Shown one piece after another: positions 53,725 through 63,582 of a stretch of DNA of 64,000 nt. Each line of letters starts with the position of its first letter. Position 1 is the first letter of the stretch. This DNA comes from Planctomicrobium sp051465645. GTDB taxonomy: Bacteria; Planctomycetota; Planctomycetia; Planctomycetales; Planctomycetaceae. A program made the translations under genes and the position numbers. Under the pieces are notes generated by a model that made no database searches, was not told the origin of the DNA, and saw only the letters and a program-made list of their open reading frames with translations. The DNA lies in NCBI RefSeq assembly GCF_051465645.1, contig NZ_CP195790.1, positions 496,001-560,000 on the forward strand, in the 5' to 3' direction.

Positions 53725-55101
53725 ATGAGCAGCAATTTTTCACAGCTGAATTTTTCACGGCGTGATTTGCTCAAAGTCGGTTCATTCGGACTCGGCTCAC
53801 TCATGCTGACCGGGTTAATGCCACGCATGGGGCACGCTGACATGATGGCCCCCCGTCAGCCGAATTTTATCCCCAAGGCGAAACGGGTCATCTTTCTGTT
53901 CATCAACGGTGGTCCGTCGCAGTTCGAGTCATTCTCCTATAAGCCGGAGTTGAAGAAGCGGGACGGCAAGGACGGCCCCAAGAAAGGGAAACTGCTTGGT
54001 CCCCAGCTGAATTTCGCCCAATATGGGGAAAGCGGGATGTGGGTTTCCGAGGCGTTTCCACATATTGCCACTCAGGTGGACCGTATCTGCATGCTGCATG
54101 GGATGCAGACGGGCAGCAATGGACATGAAACCGCGATCCCGCTGCTGCACACAGGCGATTTTCAGTTTGTTCGCCCTTCCCTGGGCTCCTGGATTGCCTA
54201 TGGACTGGGAACAGAAAATCAGGACCTGCCTGGAAACTTCACTATCAAGCCGACACGTACGTTCGGCGGTCCTTCCAATTTCGGCAGTGCCTTTCTCCCG
54301 AGCACCTTTCAGGCGACCAGACTGGGCTGGGAACATCAGGACATCAAGAAGGCATCCATCTATAACTTGCAGCCGACCTTGGGACTCACCTCCGAGATTG
54401 ACCGTGAGACACTGCGTCTCACTCAGTCATTGAACGAGCAACTGCGCGGGCAGTCGGATGAAGTTCAGGGAGTCATGGACTCTCTTGCACTCGGCGAGCG
54501 GATGCAGCGAGCTGTTCCGGATGTCCTCGACCTGTCCCGTGAAACCAAAGAAACACTGGAAATGTACGGTGTTGACCAGAAGCCAACGGACGATTTCGCG
54601 AGGCAGTGCCTATTGGCTCGTCGCCTCGTCGAGTCGGGCGTTCGATTTGTTGAAGTGATGTCGAGTGGCTGGGACCATCACAGTAATCTCGACAAGTTCA
54701 AAGATAAGGCCACAACAATCGATAAACCTGTTGCTGCTCTTTTGAGCGATCTGGATCAGCGCGGACTGCTCGACGATACGCTGGTGATCTGGACAGGGGA
54801 GTTCGGTCGTCTTCCAGAAACGCAGATTCTCTCTGGGAAAGAATCACTCGGTCGCGACCACAATTCAAAAGGGTTTACCGGGTTCATGGCTGGCGGCGGT
54901 GTCCGCTCAGGCCTGATCTACGGGCAGACCGATGAGCTGGGACATCAGGCGATCGAAGGTGCGATTCCATTGCATGACTTCCACGCCACCATTCTCCACC
55001 TGCTGGGACTGGATCACACGAAATTGACCTACCGCTACGGTGGTCGCGATTTCCGACTGACGAACGTTTCTGGGAACGTCGTGAAGGACATCATCGTTTA
55101 A
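53725..55101 (+). CDS. DUF1501 protein with Tat signal
   Basis: A 458-residue protein exported by the Tat pathway (FSRRDLLKVGSFGLGSLML, residues 10-28). It belongs to the alkaline-phosphatase/sulfatase-like superfamily branch DUF1501. Visible signatures are RVIFLFINGGPSQFESFSYK, TGEFGRLPE, GRDHNSKGF and the C-terminal DFHATILHLLGLDHTKLTYR. AGGAG precedes the ATG. It is the usual partner of the PSD1 protein encoded directly upstream, and the two are thought to act together on polysaccharides or sulfated substrates outside the cytosol. Its own reaction is unknown. Confidence 0.94.
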   Translation: MSSNFSQLNFSRRDLLKVGSFGLGSLMLTGLMPRMGHADMMAPRQPNFIPKAKRVIFLFINGGPSQFESFSYKPELKKRDGKDGPKKGKLLGPQLNFAQYGESGMWVSEAFPHIATQVDRICMLHGMQTGSNGHETAIPLLHTGDFQFVRPSLGSWIAYGLGTENQDLPGNFTIKPTRTFGGPSNFGSAFLPSTFQATRLGWEHQDIKKASIYNLQPTLGLTSEIDRETLRLTQSLNEQLRGQSDEVQGVMDSLALGERMQRAVPDVLDLSRETKETLEMYGVDQKPTDDFARQCLLARRLVESGVRFVEVMSSGWDHHSNLDKFKDKATTIDKPVAALLSDLDQRGLLDDTLVIWTGEFGRLPETQILSGKESLGRDHNSKGFTGFMAGGGVRSGLIYGQTDELGHQAIEGAIPLHDFHATILHLLGLDHTKLTYRYGGRDFRLTNVSGNVVKDIIV

Positions 55102-55353
55102 CTGCTTCGAAGCGGTTAGACAGCTGGTAAGACCAGAATTGGGGGGGAGAAAGCCGCTCTGTTGAACGGGGGCTGCTGCTCCCCTGTTCTGCCCCAATGC
55201 AAGAAGTCCAGTATGCTGGCGCTGTCGGAGCAGTGTTGCAGGTGAGATCGCAGGGTGAGTGAAATGGCACGAGCAGTGCTAGAGCATTTTGCAAATTGAT
55301 CTCCACATGATGTGTCGAATTTGGGAGAGTGTGTCGCGTCATGGAGGACCATT

Positions 55354-55719
55354 ATGTCGAATGCACTCTCCGTCGATTTGCGGCGTCGGATACTGGAAGC
55401 GATTGACCAGGGTGTCAGTCAGTCTCAGGTGGCTCGCACGTATCGGGTCGACCGGAAAACAGTTTGGAGCCTAATTCACCATCGTCAGAAAACCGGATCT
55501 CTCGAACCGATCCGTGCTGGAGTGGGGCGAAAATCCAAAGTCGCCCATCGTCAAGCGGACATCAGGCAGGCCATTGCAGACAATTCCAGCCTGACGTTGC
55601 AGTCCCTGATTGATCAGTTAGGGTTGGCCATCTCTGTTTCAGCATTGAGTCGCACCTTGCGTCGTTGGGGAATCCGGCTCAAAAAAAGTTCTGCACGCCT
55701 CAGAACAGCAACGTCCTGA
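55354..55719 (+). CDS. IS630 transposase, N-terminal part (orfA)
   Basis: A 122-residue frame with the DNA-binding helix-turn-helix of IS630 transposases (MSNALSVDLRRRILEAIDQG and VSQSQVARTYRVDRKTVWSL). GGAGG lies upstream of the ATG at 55354. It ends in the sequence WGIRLKKSSARLRTATS: after RLKK the frame departs from the family pattern LKK.LHASEQ, which continues in the next frame. The switch point is a run of seven A residues at 55681-55687. Confidence 0.9.
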   Translation: MSNALSVDLRRRILEAIDQGVSQSQVARTYRVDRKTVWSLIHHRQKTGSLEPIRAGVGRKSKVAHRQADIRQAIADNSSLTLQSLIDQLGLAISVSALSRTLRRWGIRLKKSSARLRTATS

Positions 55720-55720
55720 C

Positions 55721-56287
55721 GTGAAAGAGAAGCGTCGCTGGTGGGGGATTCTGGTTCGCCCCAAGCCCCAGCAGAGGCTCATCTTTCTCGATGAAACCGG
55801 GGCCAACACGAAGATGGCCCGACTTTACGGTTGGGGGAACAAGTCGGAACGTGTCCGCAGTCAGGTGCCACATGGGCACTGGAAAACGATCACATTCATT
55901 GCCGCACTCCGCTGCACCGGCGTGACGGCCCCCATGGTGCTGGATGGCCCCATGAATCGGGAATCATTTCTGGCGTACATCCAGCAGTGTCTGGTTCCGA
56001 CATTGAATCGCAAAGAGATTGTGGTGCTGGACAATCTCCCTTGTCACAAACAGCCAGAAGTCATTCAAGCCATTGAAGCGGTCGGGGCCAGCGTCTTTTA
56101 TCTGCCGCCTTATTCACCGGATTTCAATCCGATTGAGAAAGCGTTCTCGAAGCTGAAAGCACTCCTCCGCAAATTCGCCGAACGGACCATTGAGAACCTC
56201 TGGAAGCGAATCGGAGCCCTCATCGAAACCTTCACTCCCAATGAATGCCGAAACTATTTCCTGAGTTGCGGATACAGGGGAAGTTAA
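55721..56287 (+). CDS. IS630 transposase, catalytic part (orfB)
   Basis: A 188-residue frame starting at a GTG but open back past the A7 run, where it reads KKVLHASEQQRPDVKEKRRW, the normal IS630 continuation. The DDE catalytic residues are in FLDETGANTKMARLYGWG, VVLDNLPCHK and PYSPDFNPIEKAFSKLKALL. Joining orfA to orfB needs a net one-base skip (A7 read as A6) or insertion of two bases, by transcriptional slippage or frameshifting; otherwise the copy is dead. Family members with such A-run junctions are common, so slippage is plausible. Confidence 0.9.
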   Translation: MKEKRRWWGILVRPKPQQRLIFLDETGANTKMARLYGWGNKSERVRSQVPHGHWKTITFIAALRCTGVTAPMVLDGPMNRESFLAYIQQCLVPTLNRKEIVVLDNLPCHKQPEVIQAIEAVGASVFYLPPYSPDFNPIEKAFSKLKALLRKFAERTIENLWKRIGALIETFTPNECRNYFLSCGYRGS

Positions 56288-56477
56288 AATGCAAATTGCT
56301 CTAGTCTACGCACGGCAACACACTGCCAAAGGTGTGAGTCGCAAGTCACTTAATAATGCGACTTGCCGGACCCATTCTGCAATGCTCAATCGCTGCGGAC
56401 TTTGCGATAACTCTTCCCGGTGTTCAGCAGTGACACAGCTTTCGTGTGTCCCCTGAAATTGTCTTTTGCGACTCGCA

Positions 56478-56513
56478 CGCAGCAGTCTTTCTCCTATCGA
56501 GAAGACTGCTGCG
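56478..56513 (-). terminator. hairpin after the third sulfatase gene
   Basis: CGCAGCAGTCTT (56478-56489) and AAGACTGCTGCG (56502-56513) form a perfect 12 bp stem with extra CTC/GAG pairing inside. It lies 26 bp after the minus-strand sulfatase stop. There is no T-run, so it may act with Rho. Confidence 0.65.
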
Positions 56514-56538
56514 CGGCCATATGAGAGACAGAACCGGT

Positions 56539-58899
56539 CTAAAAGATCTGCGGAAGATTGACTTTGAATTCAATCTTGTGAATCGTTCCCGTGAACGGAA
56601 ACGTTCCATTCTCTGCGTAGATGGGTGTGACAGGCGTAATGGAATCTCGCCCGACTTCAAATGGCTCCAACCCGTGGCGATAGGTCGACTTGGTGAGTGT
56701 CAGTTCGCCAGCCGGACTGTCGTTGATGCTGAAGGTCATGACTCCCCCTTCTGTGACGGCCGCTGAAGGCTGAAAATTTGTCGCCTTGAAATCGATGGCA
56801 ATTGCCACCGGACCTCCGGTCGGCAATGCAGATGGGGATTCGTATGTGAAGGTTTCGAATCCATAGAAGTTGAAAACGTAATTCAGTTTGCCATCTTTAA
56901 CGAAGAGCGACCATCCGCCTGTTTCTCCGCCAACACATGCGATGACTCCTTCTGCGCCGCCTTCAGGGATCGTGAGATTGACCGTTGCCTGATGCGAAAT
57001 TGGCGTGATAAAGGGACCAACAGCCTCTGGAATGCTGACGTCATTTCCGTAGTAAGTCCAAGTTGAGCGGAAAGGTGGCTTTGCCCGAAGTCGGGGATCG
57101 AAGCGGGGTGTCAGTCGATCATCCAGTGGGAAGATATTGCAGCGTTTTGCTTCTTCATGAAAGAGCTTCTTGAGCTCATCGAGCTTCTGTGGGTTTCTGG
57201 CAGCAACGTCATTGAACTGAGTGAAGTCTTTACTCAGGTCGTAAAGTTCCCAGCGATCATTGTCGAAGCGGTTGCTGTTCCCGTTTGTTTCCCATGGCAG
57301 GCCGTGACGCGCACTGGCGATCCAGCCATCGTGATACATGGCCCGATTTCCCATGATCTCAAAGTACTGTGACTGTCGCTGCTCCTTCGCCGTTTTGTCG
57401 TCAAAGGAATATCGCATACTGACCCCTTCGATCGGGATCTGCTCGGCTCCATTGACCTGAGTTGGCGGGGTGATTCCAGCTGCATCGAGGATCGTAGGAG
57501 CGATATCGATGACGTGATGGAACTGTGTGCGGATCTCTCCCTTGGTCTTGATCCCTTTTGGCCAGTGGACGATCAATGGATTGCGTGTCGCACCAAAATG
57601 GCTGGCAATCTGCTTGGTCCATTTGAACGGAGTGTTCATCGCCCAGGCCCAGCCGACCGGAATTTGTGGTGCAGAGCCCGGGGCGCCGATCTGATCGAGG
57701 CGATCGCCGACACCTGCTGCGCCAGGGTTGAATCCAGACAGACTTGCGAGGTCGTTGAAAGTCCCTTCCTGTCCCCCTTCTCCGCTGGCTCCGTTGTCGC
57801 CGACGACGAAAAGGATCAGAGTGTTTTCAATCTCTCCGGATTCTTCGAGTGAAGTGATCAGGCGGCCGATCTCGTGATCGGTGTGCGCCATGAATGCGGC
57901 ATAGTTCTCCATGAGTCTCGACGCAACTTTCTTCGCGTCTGCCGACAGATCATCCCAAGAAGCGATTTCGGAAGGGCGAAGAGTTGCAACGGAATCGCTT
58001 GGAATGATGCCCTGTTGACGCTGGCGTGAGAACGTCAACCTGCGAAGGCGATCCCAGCCAAACTCGAATTCCCCTTTGAACTTCTCTCGCCACTCTGCTG
58101 GAGCATGGTGCGGGGCGTGACATGCTCCCGGTGCGAAATAAGTGAACCAAGGGCGATTCGGTTTCGCTGCTTTTGTGTTGTGAATCCAGGCGATTGTTTC
58201 GTTGGTCAGATCCGTTGTGAGGTGATATCCCTCTGCTGCGGATTTTGGCTGTGAGACCGGTGACGAATTGCGGTACAGCGTTGGGGAGTACTGATTCGCT
58301 TCGCCCTGATTGAAGCCATAGAAGTAACCGAAGCCGAGTCCGGACGGCCAGCGATCAAACGGGCCTGCGGGACTGATCTCTGATTCCGGAGTGTTGTGCC
58401 ATTTTCCAAAGCAGGCTGTTGCGTAACCATTCCCCTGCAGGATCTGGGCGATAGTGGCAGCTTCGCGCGGAATGATGCCTGTGTAGCCAGGGAACCCGGT
58501 GGCCATTTCGGTAATGACACCAGAGTTGACCGTGTGATGATTCCGACCGGTCAGTAACGCCGCACGAGTCGGAGAGCACAGTCCGGTCGTATGGAATCGA
58601 CTATATCTCAGTCCATTCGCAGACAGCTTGGCCAGATTGGGAGTCGGAACTGGCCCGCCAAATGGGGTCGTCATTCCGAAACCGACATCATCCAGCAGAA
58701 TGAGGAGGATGTTGGGAGCATTTTCCGGAGCTTCGGGAAGCTGAGGGTAATCAGGAATTGACCCCTTCAACGTCTCTTCGACTCGTCCCTGAAATGGAGC
58801 AGGAAATTGAGGAAGTACGTTCTTGTTTCCCTGAGCGAAAGCAACGGAAGTCAAGATGAAAAGCAATGCAGGAAACGACAGAGCGATTTGGCGAATCAT
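56539..58899 (-). CDS. arylsulfatase-type sulfatase with C-terminal beta domain
   Basis: A 786-residue exported sulfatase. The signal peptide is MIRQIALSFPALLFILTSVA, cleaved after FAQ. Metal-binding ILLILLDDVGFGMTTPFGG is near residues 64-82. The formylglycine motif is Cys108-Ser-Pro-Thr-Arg followed by AALLTGRNHH. CFGKWH and VVGDNGASGEGG follow. The C-terminal 150 residues (GVIACVGGETGGWSLFVKDG) are a beta-sandwich-like domain also present in the sulfatase at 34463. It differs from that protein over most of its length, so the two are not recent copies. It is convergent with the IS element. Substrate unknown. Confidence 0.93.
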   Translation of the reverse strand: MIRQIALSFPALLFILTSVAFAQGNKNVLPQFPAPFQGRVEETLKGSIPDYPQLPEAPENAPNILLILLDDVGFGMTTPFGGPVPTPNLAKLSANGLRYSRFHTTGLCSPTRAALLTGRNHHTVNSGVITEMATGFPGYTGIIPREAATIAQILQGNGYATACFGKWHNTPESEISPAGPFDRWPSGLGFGYFYGFNQGEANQYSPTLYRNSSPVSQPKSAAEGYHLTTDLTNETIAWIHNTKAAKPNRPWFTYFAPGACHAPHHAPAEWREKFKGEFEFGWDRLRRLTFSRQRQQGIIPSDSVATLRPSEIASWDDLSADAKKVASRLMENYAAFMAHTDHEIGRLITSLEESGEIENTLILFVVGDNGASGEGGQEGTFNDLASLSGFNPGAAGVGDRLDQIGAPGSAPQIPVGWAWAMNTPFKWTKQIASHFGATRNPLIVHWPKGIKTKGEIRTQFHHVIDIAPTILDAAGITPPTQVNGAEQIPIEGVSMRYSFDDKTAKEQRQSQYFEIMGNRAMYHDGWIASARHGLPWETNGNSNRFDNDRWELYDLSKDFTQFNDVAARNPQKLDELKKLFHEEAKRCNIFPLDDRLTPRFDPRLRAKPPFRSTWTYYGNDVSIPEAVGPFITPISHQATVNLTIPEGGAEGVIACVGGETGGWSLFVKDGKLNYVFNFYGFETFTYESPSALPTGGPVAIAIDFKATNFQPSAAVTEGGVMTFSINDSPAGELTLTKSTYRHGLEPFEVGRDSITPVTPIYAENGTFPFTGTIHKIEFKVNLPQIF

Positions 58900-59235
58900 G
58901 GCAGGTCGTCAATTGAAGAATGAAGTGAACGGTGCTGCTGCAGAGGTCACAGCAGCAAAGGTTTGTCGGAGACGATCAATTCGTCTTTGCAAGAAGGACT
59001 TGCCGAGAGAATAAAAAGCGGTTGGGAGCCCTCGTTGAGAAGGACCTGTTCGTAGAGATCCTAATCTGGTCTGGACCAGAATGACAACCGGTGTCAGGAG
59101 GCGTTCCCAGAATTCACGGCTTTTTAATCCAAACTCGGTCTGTTTTAAACGTGCGGCGCGTGGAGAATGATGCAAAAGAATGGAAATCGGTAAGGTGGGG
59201 CGACCGACTTGTTCCCCTCACTTAGAAGGGCGTTT

Positions 59236-59284
59236 GTTAACGATAATTGACAGCTGTATTTAGCTGCGGCAGATTATCGTTAAC
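59236..59284. repeat. 12-bp perfect inverted repeat with inner stem
   Basis: GTTAACGATAAT (59236-59247) and ATTATCGTTAAC (59273-59284) are perfect inverted copies 25 bp apart, with CAGCT/AGCTG pairing between them. It lies in the 541 bp gap 58900-59440, 150 bp after the mscL stop and 340 bp upstream of the sulfatase start. It has no T-run, so it could be an operator pair or RNA structure. Nothing else stands out in the gap. Confidence 0.6.
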
Positions 59285-59440
59285 TTCTGCAGCTCACCGG
59301 TTGCCAGCTTTGACGAATGCAATTCACTGAAAAAGGAACCGCATTCGCCAACTGGTTCGTCTGATGATCTCGATCAGTGCACTGTTTGCATGCGAATCGG
59401 CAGTTGGCGTGCGATGTTCGAGAGAGACGTCACTGTCTTC

Positions 59441-59893
59441 TTAGTGTTTCGCTTGCTGCGTCAGGAGGTCACGGATCTGAATGAGCAATTCCTGATCTTT
59501 GGTCAACGGAGCTGGAGCCTCTGGTTCCTTCGGAGCTTCTGTGCGACTCTTCATGATCCATCCCAGAAACTTCTTGATGAAGATGAACAGCGCGAAGGCC
59601 ACTATCACGAAGTTCAGGACATCAGCAAGAAACAGACCAACTGGAATGGGGTGCCCGTTGAATGCTGGAGCCCATTTTTCATACCCCCCAGTCTGAGGAG
59701 TGACAGAGCTGATCAGCGGCATAATGATGTTCTTGACCAGCGAACTGACGATCCCCCCGAAGGCACCGCCAATGATCACCCCGACTGCGAGATCGACGAC
59801 ATTCCCTTTGAACGCGAAGGCTTTGAATTCGTCCAGCAGTGACCAACCGACTTTAGTTGGATTGATATTTGGAAAACGCGATTTCTCGTTCAT
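59441..59893 (-). CDS. mscL: large-conductance mechanosensitive channel
   Basis: A 150-residue inner-membrane protein that opens under membrane tension and releases solutes on hypo-osmotic shock. The family's first helix region is clear: EFKAFAFKGNVVDLAVGVII and GGAFGGIVSSLVKNIIMPLI, then the second helix FVIVAFALFIFIKKFLGWIM. The C-terminal cytosolic helix (LTKDQELLIQIRDLL) is present. Length fits (usually 130-150). AGAG lies upstream of the ATG. It stands alone on the minus strand. Confidence 0.97.
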   Translation of the reverse strand: MNEKSRFPNINPTKVGWSLLDEFKAFAFKGNVVDLAVGVIIGGAFGGIVSSLVKNIIMPLISSVTPQTGGYEKWAPAFNGHPIPVGLFLADVLNFVIVAFALFIFIKKFLGWIMKSRTEAPKEPEAPAPLTKDQELLIQIRDLLTQQAKH

Positions 59894-60135
59894 GTGGAAG
59901 ACTCTTTACGTGTGATGAGTGGAAAATGAAAACGGCCGTCCGAATGATCGATCCGCTGTGGCGCTGCCCTTTCACTTATCATGAAGGCAGATATGTCTGT
60001 TTCAAGCGCGAAACAGGAGTGTCACAGGACAATGTGCGAGGAGAATAGAAGAAGACTGACCTTGCGAACAATGTGTTCGTCACAGGATTCTTCGTCGAGT
60101 CCGCATCTGAATTCTGAAATTCGATTCAGAGGACA

Positions 60136-61140
60136 TCACGCATTCGCAGGCGTCGATTCAGCAGGTTGAGGGGGCGTTGCCTCTGTGCCCCAGCGATTCG
60201 CGAGCACCCCGCAAATGATCAGCTGAAGTGGGTGGTAAATCATGATCGGAAGCAGAATCAATCCCAGCCCGGGATGAGATCCGAACATCAGTTGGGCCAT
60301 GGGAATTCCGGTCGCGAGCGACTTTTTCGACCCGCACAGGACTGCGGTGATCTTGTCTTCGCGGCTCAGGTGCAGCGTCGAACAGATCCCGCTGACTGAC
60401 CAGAAGATGCTGTAAAACAGAGCAACCGACAATGGGAATGTCACCATCACGGGAAGCAGTCCGTTTTTCGTCCAGACTTCCATCACAAATGAGTCGCAGA
60501 AGGAAGTGTAGACGAGGAGGAGGATTGTAGTCCGGTCGACAGTGCTGACGAACGGCTTGTGCCGTTTGACCCAATCGCCAAGCCAGGGGCGTGAGAGTTG
60601 TCCGACGACGAGGGGAAGAACAAGCCACATGCACAGATTCAACATCACCGAGCCCATTGAACCGGAGGCGGCGGATGTATCGGCCGCGATGCTCATCCAG
60701 AGCGGAGTGAAGAGAATGCCGAGCAGACTGGAGATCGTTGCGTTAAAGACTGCAGCAGGGACGTTCCCTTTGGCAATGGCAGTTAATGCGACGGATGTCG
60801 AAACCGTTGAAGGCAACGCGCAGAGATAAAGAATGCCGATTCGCAGATCGACAGGGAGTTGATTTGCAGTTGAGAAATAGATCGCCGTTCCGACGATCGG
60901 GAATAGCAAGAAGACACACGACTGTATCAGCAAGTGCAGCTTCCACTGCATCATTCCGGCGCGCATCGCTGGAAACGAGATGCCGACTCCGTGCAGGAAG
61001 AAGATCAGCGCGACACCGCCGTTGGTGATTAACTCGGGATGCAGCCACCCGCCGTCGGCACCCGGCTCTGGAAACAACCAGGCCAGAATGACAGCGATCA
61101 CCATGCCGATCAGGAACCAGTCGGCCTTTTTCTTTTTCAT
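60136..61140 (-). CDS. bile acid:sodium symporter (SBF/YfeH-type) family protein
   Basis: A 334-residue inner-membrane protein with about ten hydrophobic segments. The N-terminal MKKKKADWFLIGMVIAVILA and the segments ALIFFLHGVGISFPAMRAGM, LYLCALPSTVSTSVALTAIA and VLCGSKKSLATGIPMAQLMF are typical of the YfeH branch of SBF-fold transporters. The ribosome-binding site is weak. Substrate is unknown for this branch; sodium- or proton-coupled organic anion transport is the family expectation. It stands alone and is divergent from the acetylesterase gene. Confidence 0.92.
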   Translation of the reverse strand: MKKKKADWFLIGMVIAVILAWLFPEPGADGGWLHPELITNGGVALIFFLHGVGISFPAMRAGMMQWKLHLLIQSCVFLLFPIVGTAIYFSTANQLPVDLRIGILYLCALPSTVSTSVALTAIAKGNVPAAVFNATISSLLGILFTPLWMSIAADTSAASGSMGSVMLNLCMWLVLPLVVGQLSRPWLGDWVKRHKPFVSTVDRTTILLLVYTSFCDSFVMEVWTKNGLLPVMVTFPLSVALFYSIFWSVSGICSTLHLSREDKITAVLCGSKKSLATGIPMAQLMFGSHPGLGLILLPIMIYHPLQLIICGVLANRWGTEATPPQPAESTPANA

Positions 61141-61404
61141 GATGGCAGGGAAATCTGAGTCGGTTCAGCGAGAAATTGTTGAGCCGGAATCGACGTGCTG
61201 CGGAATCGAGCTTAGGACGGTCGCATCATCACAGACAACCAGTCTGGTTTCAATGCGGAGAAAGACATTCATTCTTCTCGATGCGGATTCATCTACACCT
61301 CGTCATCTCGCAAGAATTCTTAACAAGCGAGACTCGCTGTCCCTCAGTCATTGCCGTATAACTTGCACGTATCAAAGTTTGCTGACACGACTGGAGGAAG
61401 GTCT

Positions 61405-63582
61405 ATGCGGATTCAAGTGTTGAGATACTGGTTTGCGGCGCTCTTCGCGTTGAACCTTGGTCAAACTGCGACTGCGGATGTTCGGCTTCCGCAGTTCATG
61501 AACAGCCATATGGTGCTGCAACGCGAGCTTCCGATTCCTCTTTGGGGCTGGGCAGACCCCGGCGAGAGTATCACTGCCACGCTCGGAACGGACACCGCCA
61601 CTGCGAAAGCAAATGAAAAAGGCGAATGGCGATTGTCGTTCCCTGCTCGTTCTGCGAGTCGCGAGCCGGTGAAATTGACCGTGAGCGGAAAGAACAAGCT
61701 CAGCTTCGACGATATTCTGATTGGCGACGTGTGGCTCTGTTCCGGTCAGTCGAATATGGAATGGACTGTCGACAGAAGCTCGAACCCAGCAGAAGAAATT
61801 GCTGCAGGAAATCATCCTCTCATTCGCCATGTCAAAATTCCGCGAATCACCTCTGGTGTTCCTCGAAATGATGTCGAAGGCAAATGGGAAGTCTGCTCTC
61901 CAGAGACTGTCGCGAAGTTCACCGCCGTCGGCTACTTCATGGCCCGTAAGCTTCAGCAGGAACTCAATGTCCCCATCGGGTTGATCAATTCTTCCTGGGG
62001 CGGAACGCGTATCGAACCATGGGTTCCACCAGTCGGGTTTGCAGGTGTTGCGGAGTTGAAAGGAATCGCTGACGAAGTCGCACGCCGCAATCCAGACAGC
62101 CCTGCTTACAAGAAAGCGTTTCAAGCTTACCTGAAAGCATCTGAAGACTGGTTGAAGAACGCGAAGGCCACTGCCGAGGCAGGTAAAGAAGCGACTGCTG
62201 CCCCAGCCTTCCCTGCTGAGCTGAAACTCTACTCAGCAGTTGGCGAACCGACTGCACTCTACAACGCGATGATTCACCCTCTCGTCGGTTGGCCGATTCG
62301 TGGAGCCATCTGGTATCAAGGGGAATCAAACTCCTCCGAAGGAATGCTTTATCGAGCAAAGATGCAGGCGCTGATCGAAGGTTGGCGGAAAATTTGGGGA
62401 CAGGGAGACTTCCCGTTCTACTTTGTGCAAATTGCTCCATACAATTATGGGCATGCTGATCACGTTCTCGCAGAGTTCTGGGAAGCTCAAGCAGCATCAG
62501 CGGAACTTCCGCAAACCGGCATGGCCGTCATTTCTGATATCGCGACATTGGGCGACATTCATCCACCTAACAAGCAGGATGTCGGTCTGCGACTGGCTTT
62601 CCTGGCGTTGAAGAATAACTATGGGAAAGCAGACGTCGTCGCTACCGGGGCGACATTCAAATCAGTCACTCCAAAGGGCGAAAAGCTGATCGTCACGTTC
62701 GAAAATACAGCTGGCGGTTTGCAGTCTCGAGATGGGAAACCATTGAACTGGTTCGAGATCATTGGCCCAGGTGTCGGGTGGACAAAAGCAGATGCCACCA
62801 TCAATGGCGATACTGTCGTATTAACGGCCTCTGGAGTGACGCAACCAACCGCAGTGCGATTCGCCTGGCATAAGCAGGCGGAACCAAACCTGATGAATGG
62901 AGCCAAGCTCCCGACATCAGCATTTCGGGCTGGTGACGTTCCCAAAGTGAACTTCCTTCCACAGATTGAAGAAGCCAAGAACTATAAATTGGCACTCGAT
63001 ATCGATCTGCAGAAGTTGGGGCCAACCATTGCCTACGATGAGGATCACCGAGGCCAGCTCAATGGAGCATTCGACCGCGTCGCGTATCTGCTGGAACTGC
63101 AGACAGGCTCAGCGCCGCCACAATTTGTTTATGCTTCGATGAACGCGTTCACCAAAGACGCGAGCAAGATTGGAATTCCAACAGTCGAATCAAAGGCAGT
63201 TTTTCAACAGCTGGTGGAGAAGCTGACAGTTGTTTCCAACGTCGCAGGGATTGAAAATGTCGTCGATTCGGATGGGGGAAACATCGAGTTTTGGCCGCAT
63301 AACTATGGGGCTGCGAATGGCGCCAACGTCCCCGGAGCATCCGCAACGATCTACGATTTTGGTGACACCTACTCTGCGCCGGTCGATGGCTATGGCTCGA
63401 TGCAGGTTCACAATTACAAAGCGAAGCAGACCTTGTTTGCGATCAACGCCTGGAAGTCAGGCCCCAACGCCAACATCGGCATCGGGAACAGCCCCGGCGA
63501 GCAACGGGACTGGACCTTCACGCCAAACGCAAATAGTTATTCCCTGAAACGACTCCGCGTTTTGGTCCGACCGATTCAGTAA
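61405..63582 (+). CDS. sialate O-acetylesterase family protein
   Basis: A 725-residue exported esterase (SASA domain) that removes O-acetyl groups from sugars. The start at 61405 has GGAGGAAGG upstream and opens a signal peptide (MRIQVLRYWFAALFALNLGQ, cleaved after TATA). An N-terminal beta region is followed by the SGNH-type block WLCSGQSNMEW with nucleophile Ser116, then GLINSSWGGTRIEPW, WYQGESNSSEG and the catalytic DIHPPNKQDVG near the end of the domain. About 200 further residues form an extra C-terminal domain (LALDIDLQKLGPTIAYDEDH onward). A link to polysaccharide breakdown fits the nearby sulfatases. Substrate is inferred from the family name only. Confidence 0.93.
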   Translation: MRIQVLRYWFAALFALNLGQTATADVRLPQFMNSHMVLQRELPIPLWGWADPGESITATLGTDTATAKANEKGEWRLSFPARSASREPVKLTVSGKNKLSFDDILIGDVWLCSGQSNMEWTVDRSSNPAEEIAAGNHPLIRHVKIPRITSGVPRNDVEGKWEVCSPETVAKFTAVGYFMARKLQQELNVPIGLINSSWGGTRIEPWVPPVGFAGVAELKGIADEVARRNPDSPAYKKAFQAYLKASEDWLKNAKATAEAGKEATAAPAFPAELKLYSAVGEPTALYNAMIHPLVGWPIRGAIWYQGESNSSEGMLYRAKMQALIEGWRKIWGQGDFPFYFVQIAPYNYGHADHVLAEFWEAQAASAELPQTGMAVISDIATLGDIHPPNKQDVGLRLAFLALKNNYGKADVVATGATFKSVTPKGEKLIVTFENTAGGLQSRDGKPLNWFEIIGPGVGWTKADATINGDTVVLTASGVTQPTAVRFAWHKQAEPNLMNGAKLPTSAFRAGDVPKVNFLPQIEEAKNYKLALDIDLQKLGPTIAYDEDHRGQLNGAFDRVAYLLELQTGSAPPQFVYASMNAFTKDASKIGIPTVESKAVFQQLVEKLTVVSNVAGIENVVDSDGGNIEFWPHNYGAANGANVPGASATIYDFGDTYSAPVDGYGSMQVHNYKAKQTLFAINAWKSGPNANIGIGNSPGEQRDWTFTPNANSYSLKRLRVLVRPIQ

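Larger units (their letters stand above)
55282..56301 (+). mobile_element. complete IS630-family insertion sequence with TA target duplication
   Basis: A 1,020 bp element. Left end GAGCATTTTGCAAATTGA and right end TAAAATGCAAATTGCTC are imperfect inverted repeats; TA flanks both sides (55280-55281 and 56302-56303), the target duplication expected of IS630. Inside are two overlapping transposase frames. It sits between the DUF1501 gene and the convergent third sulfatase gene and disrupts no gene. Ends are nearly intact, so the copy may be recent. Confidence 0.92.
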
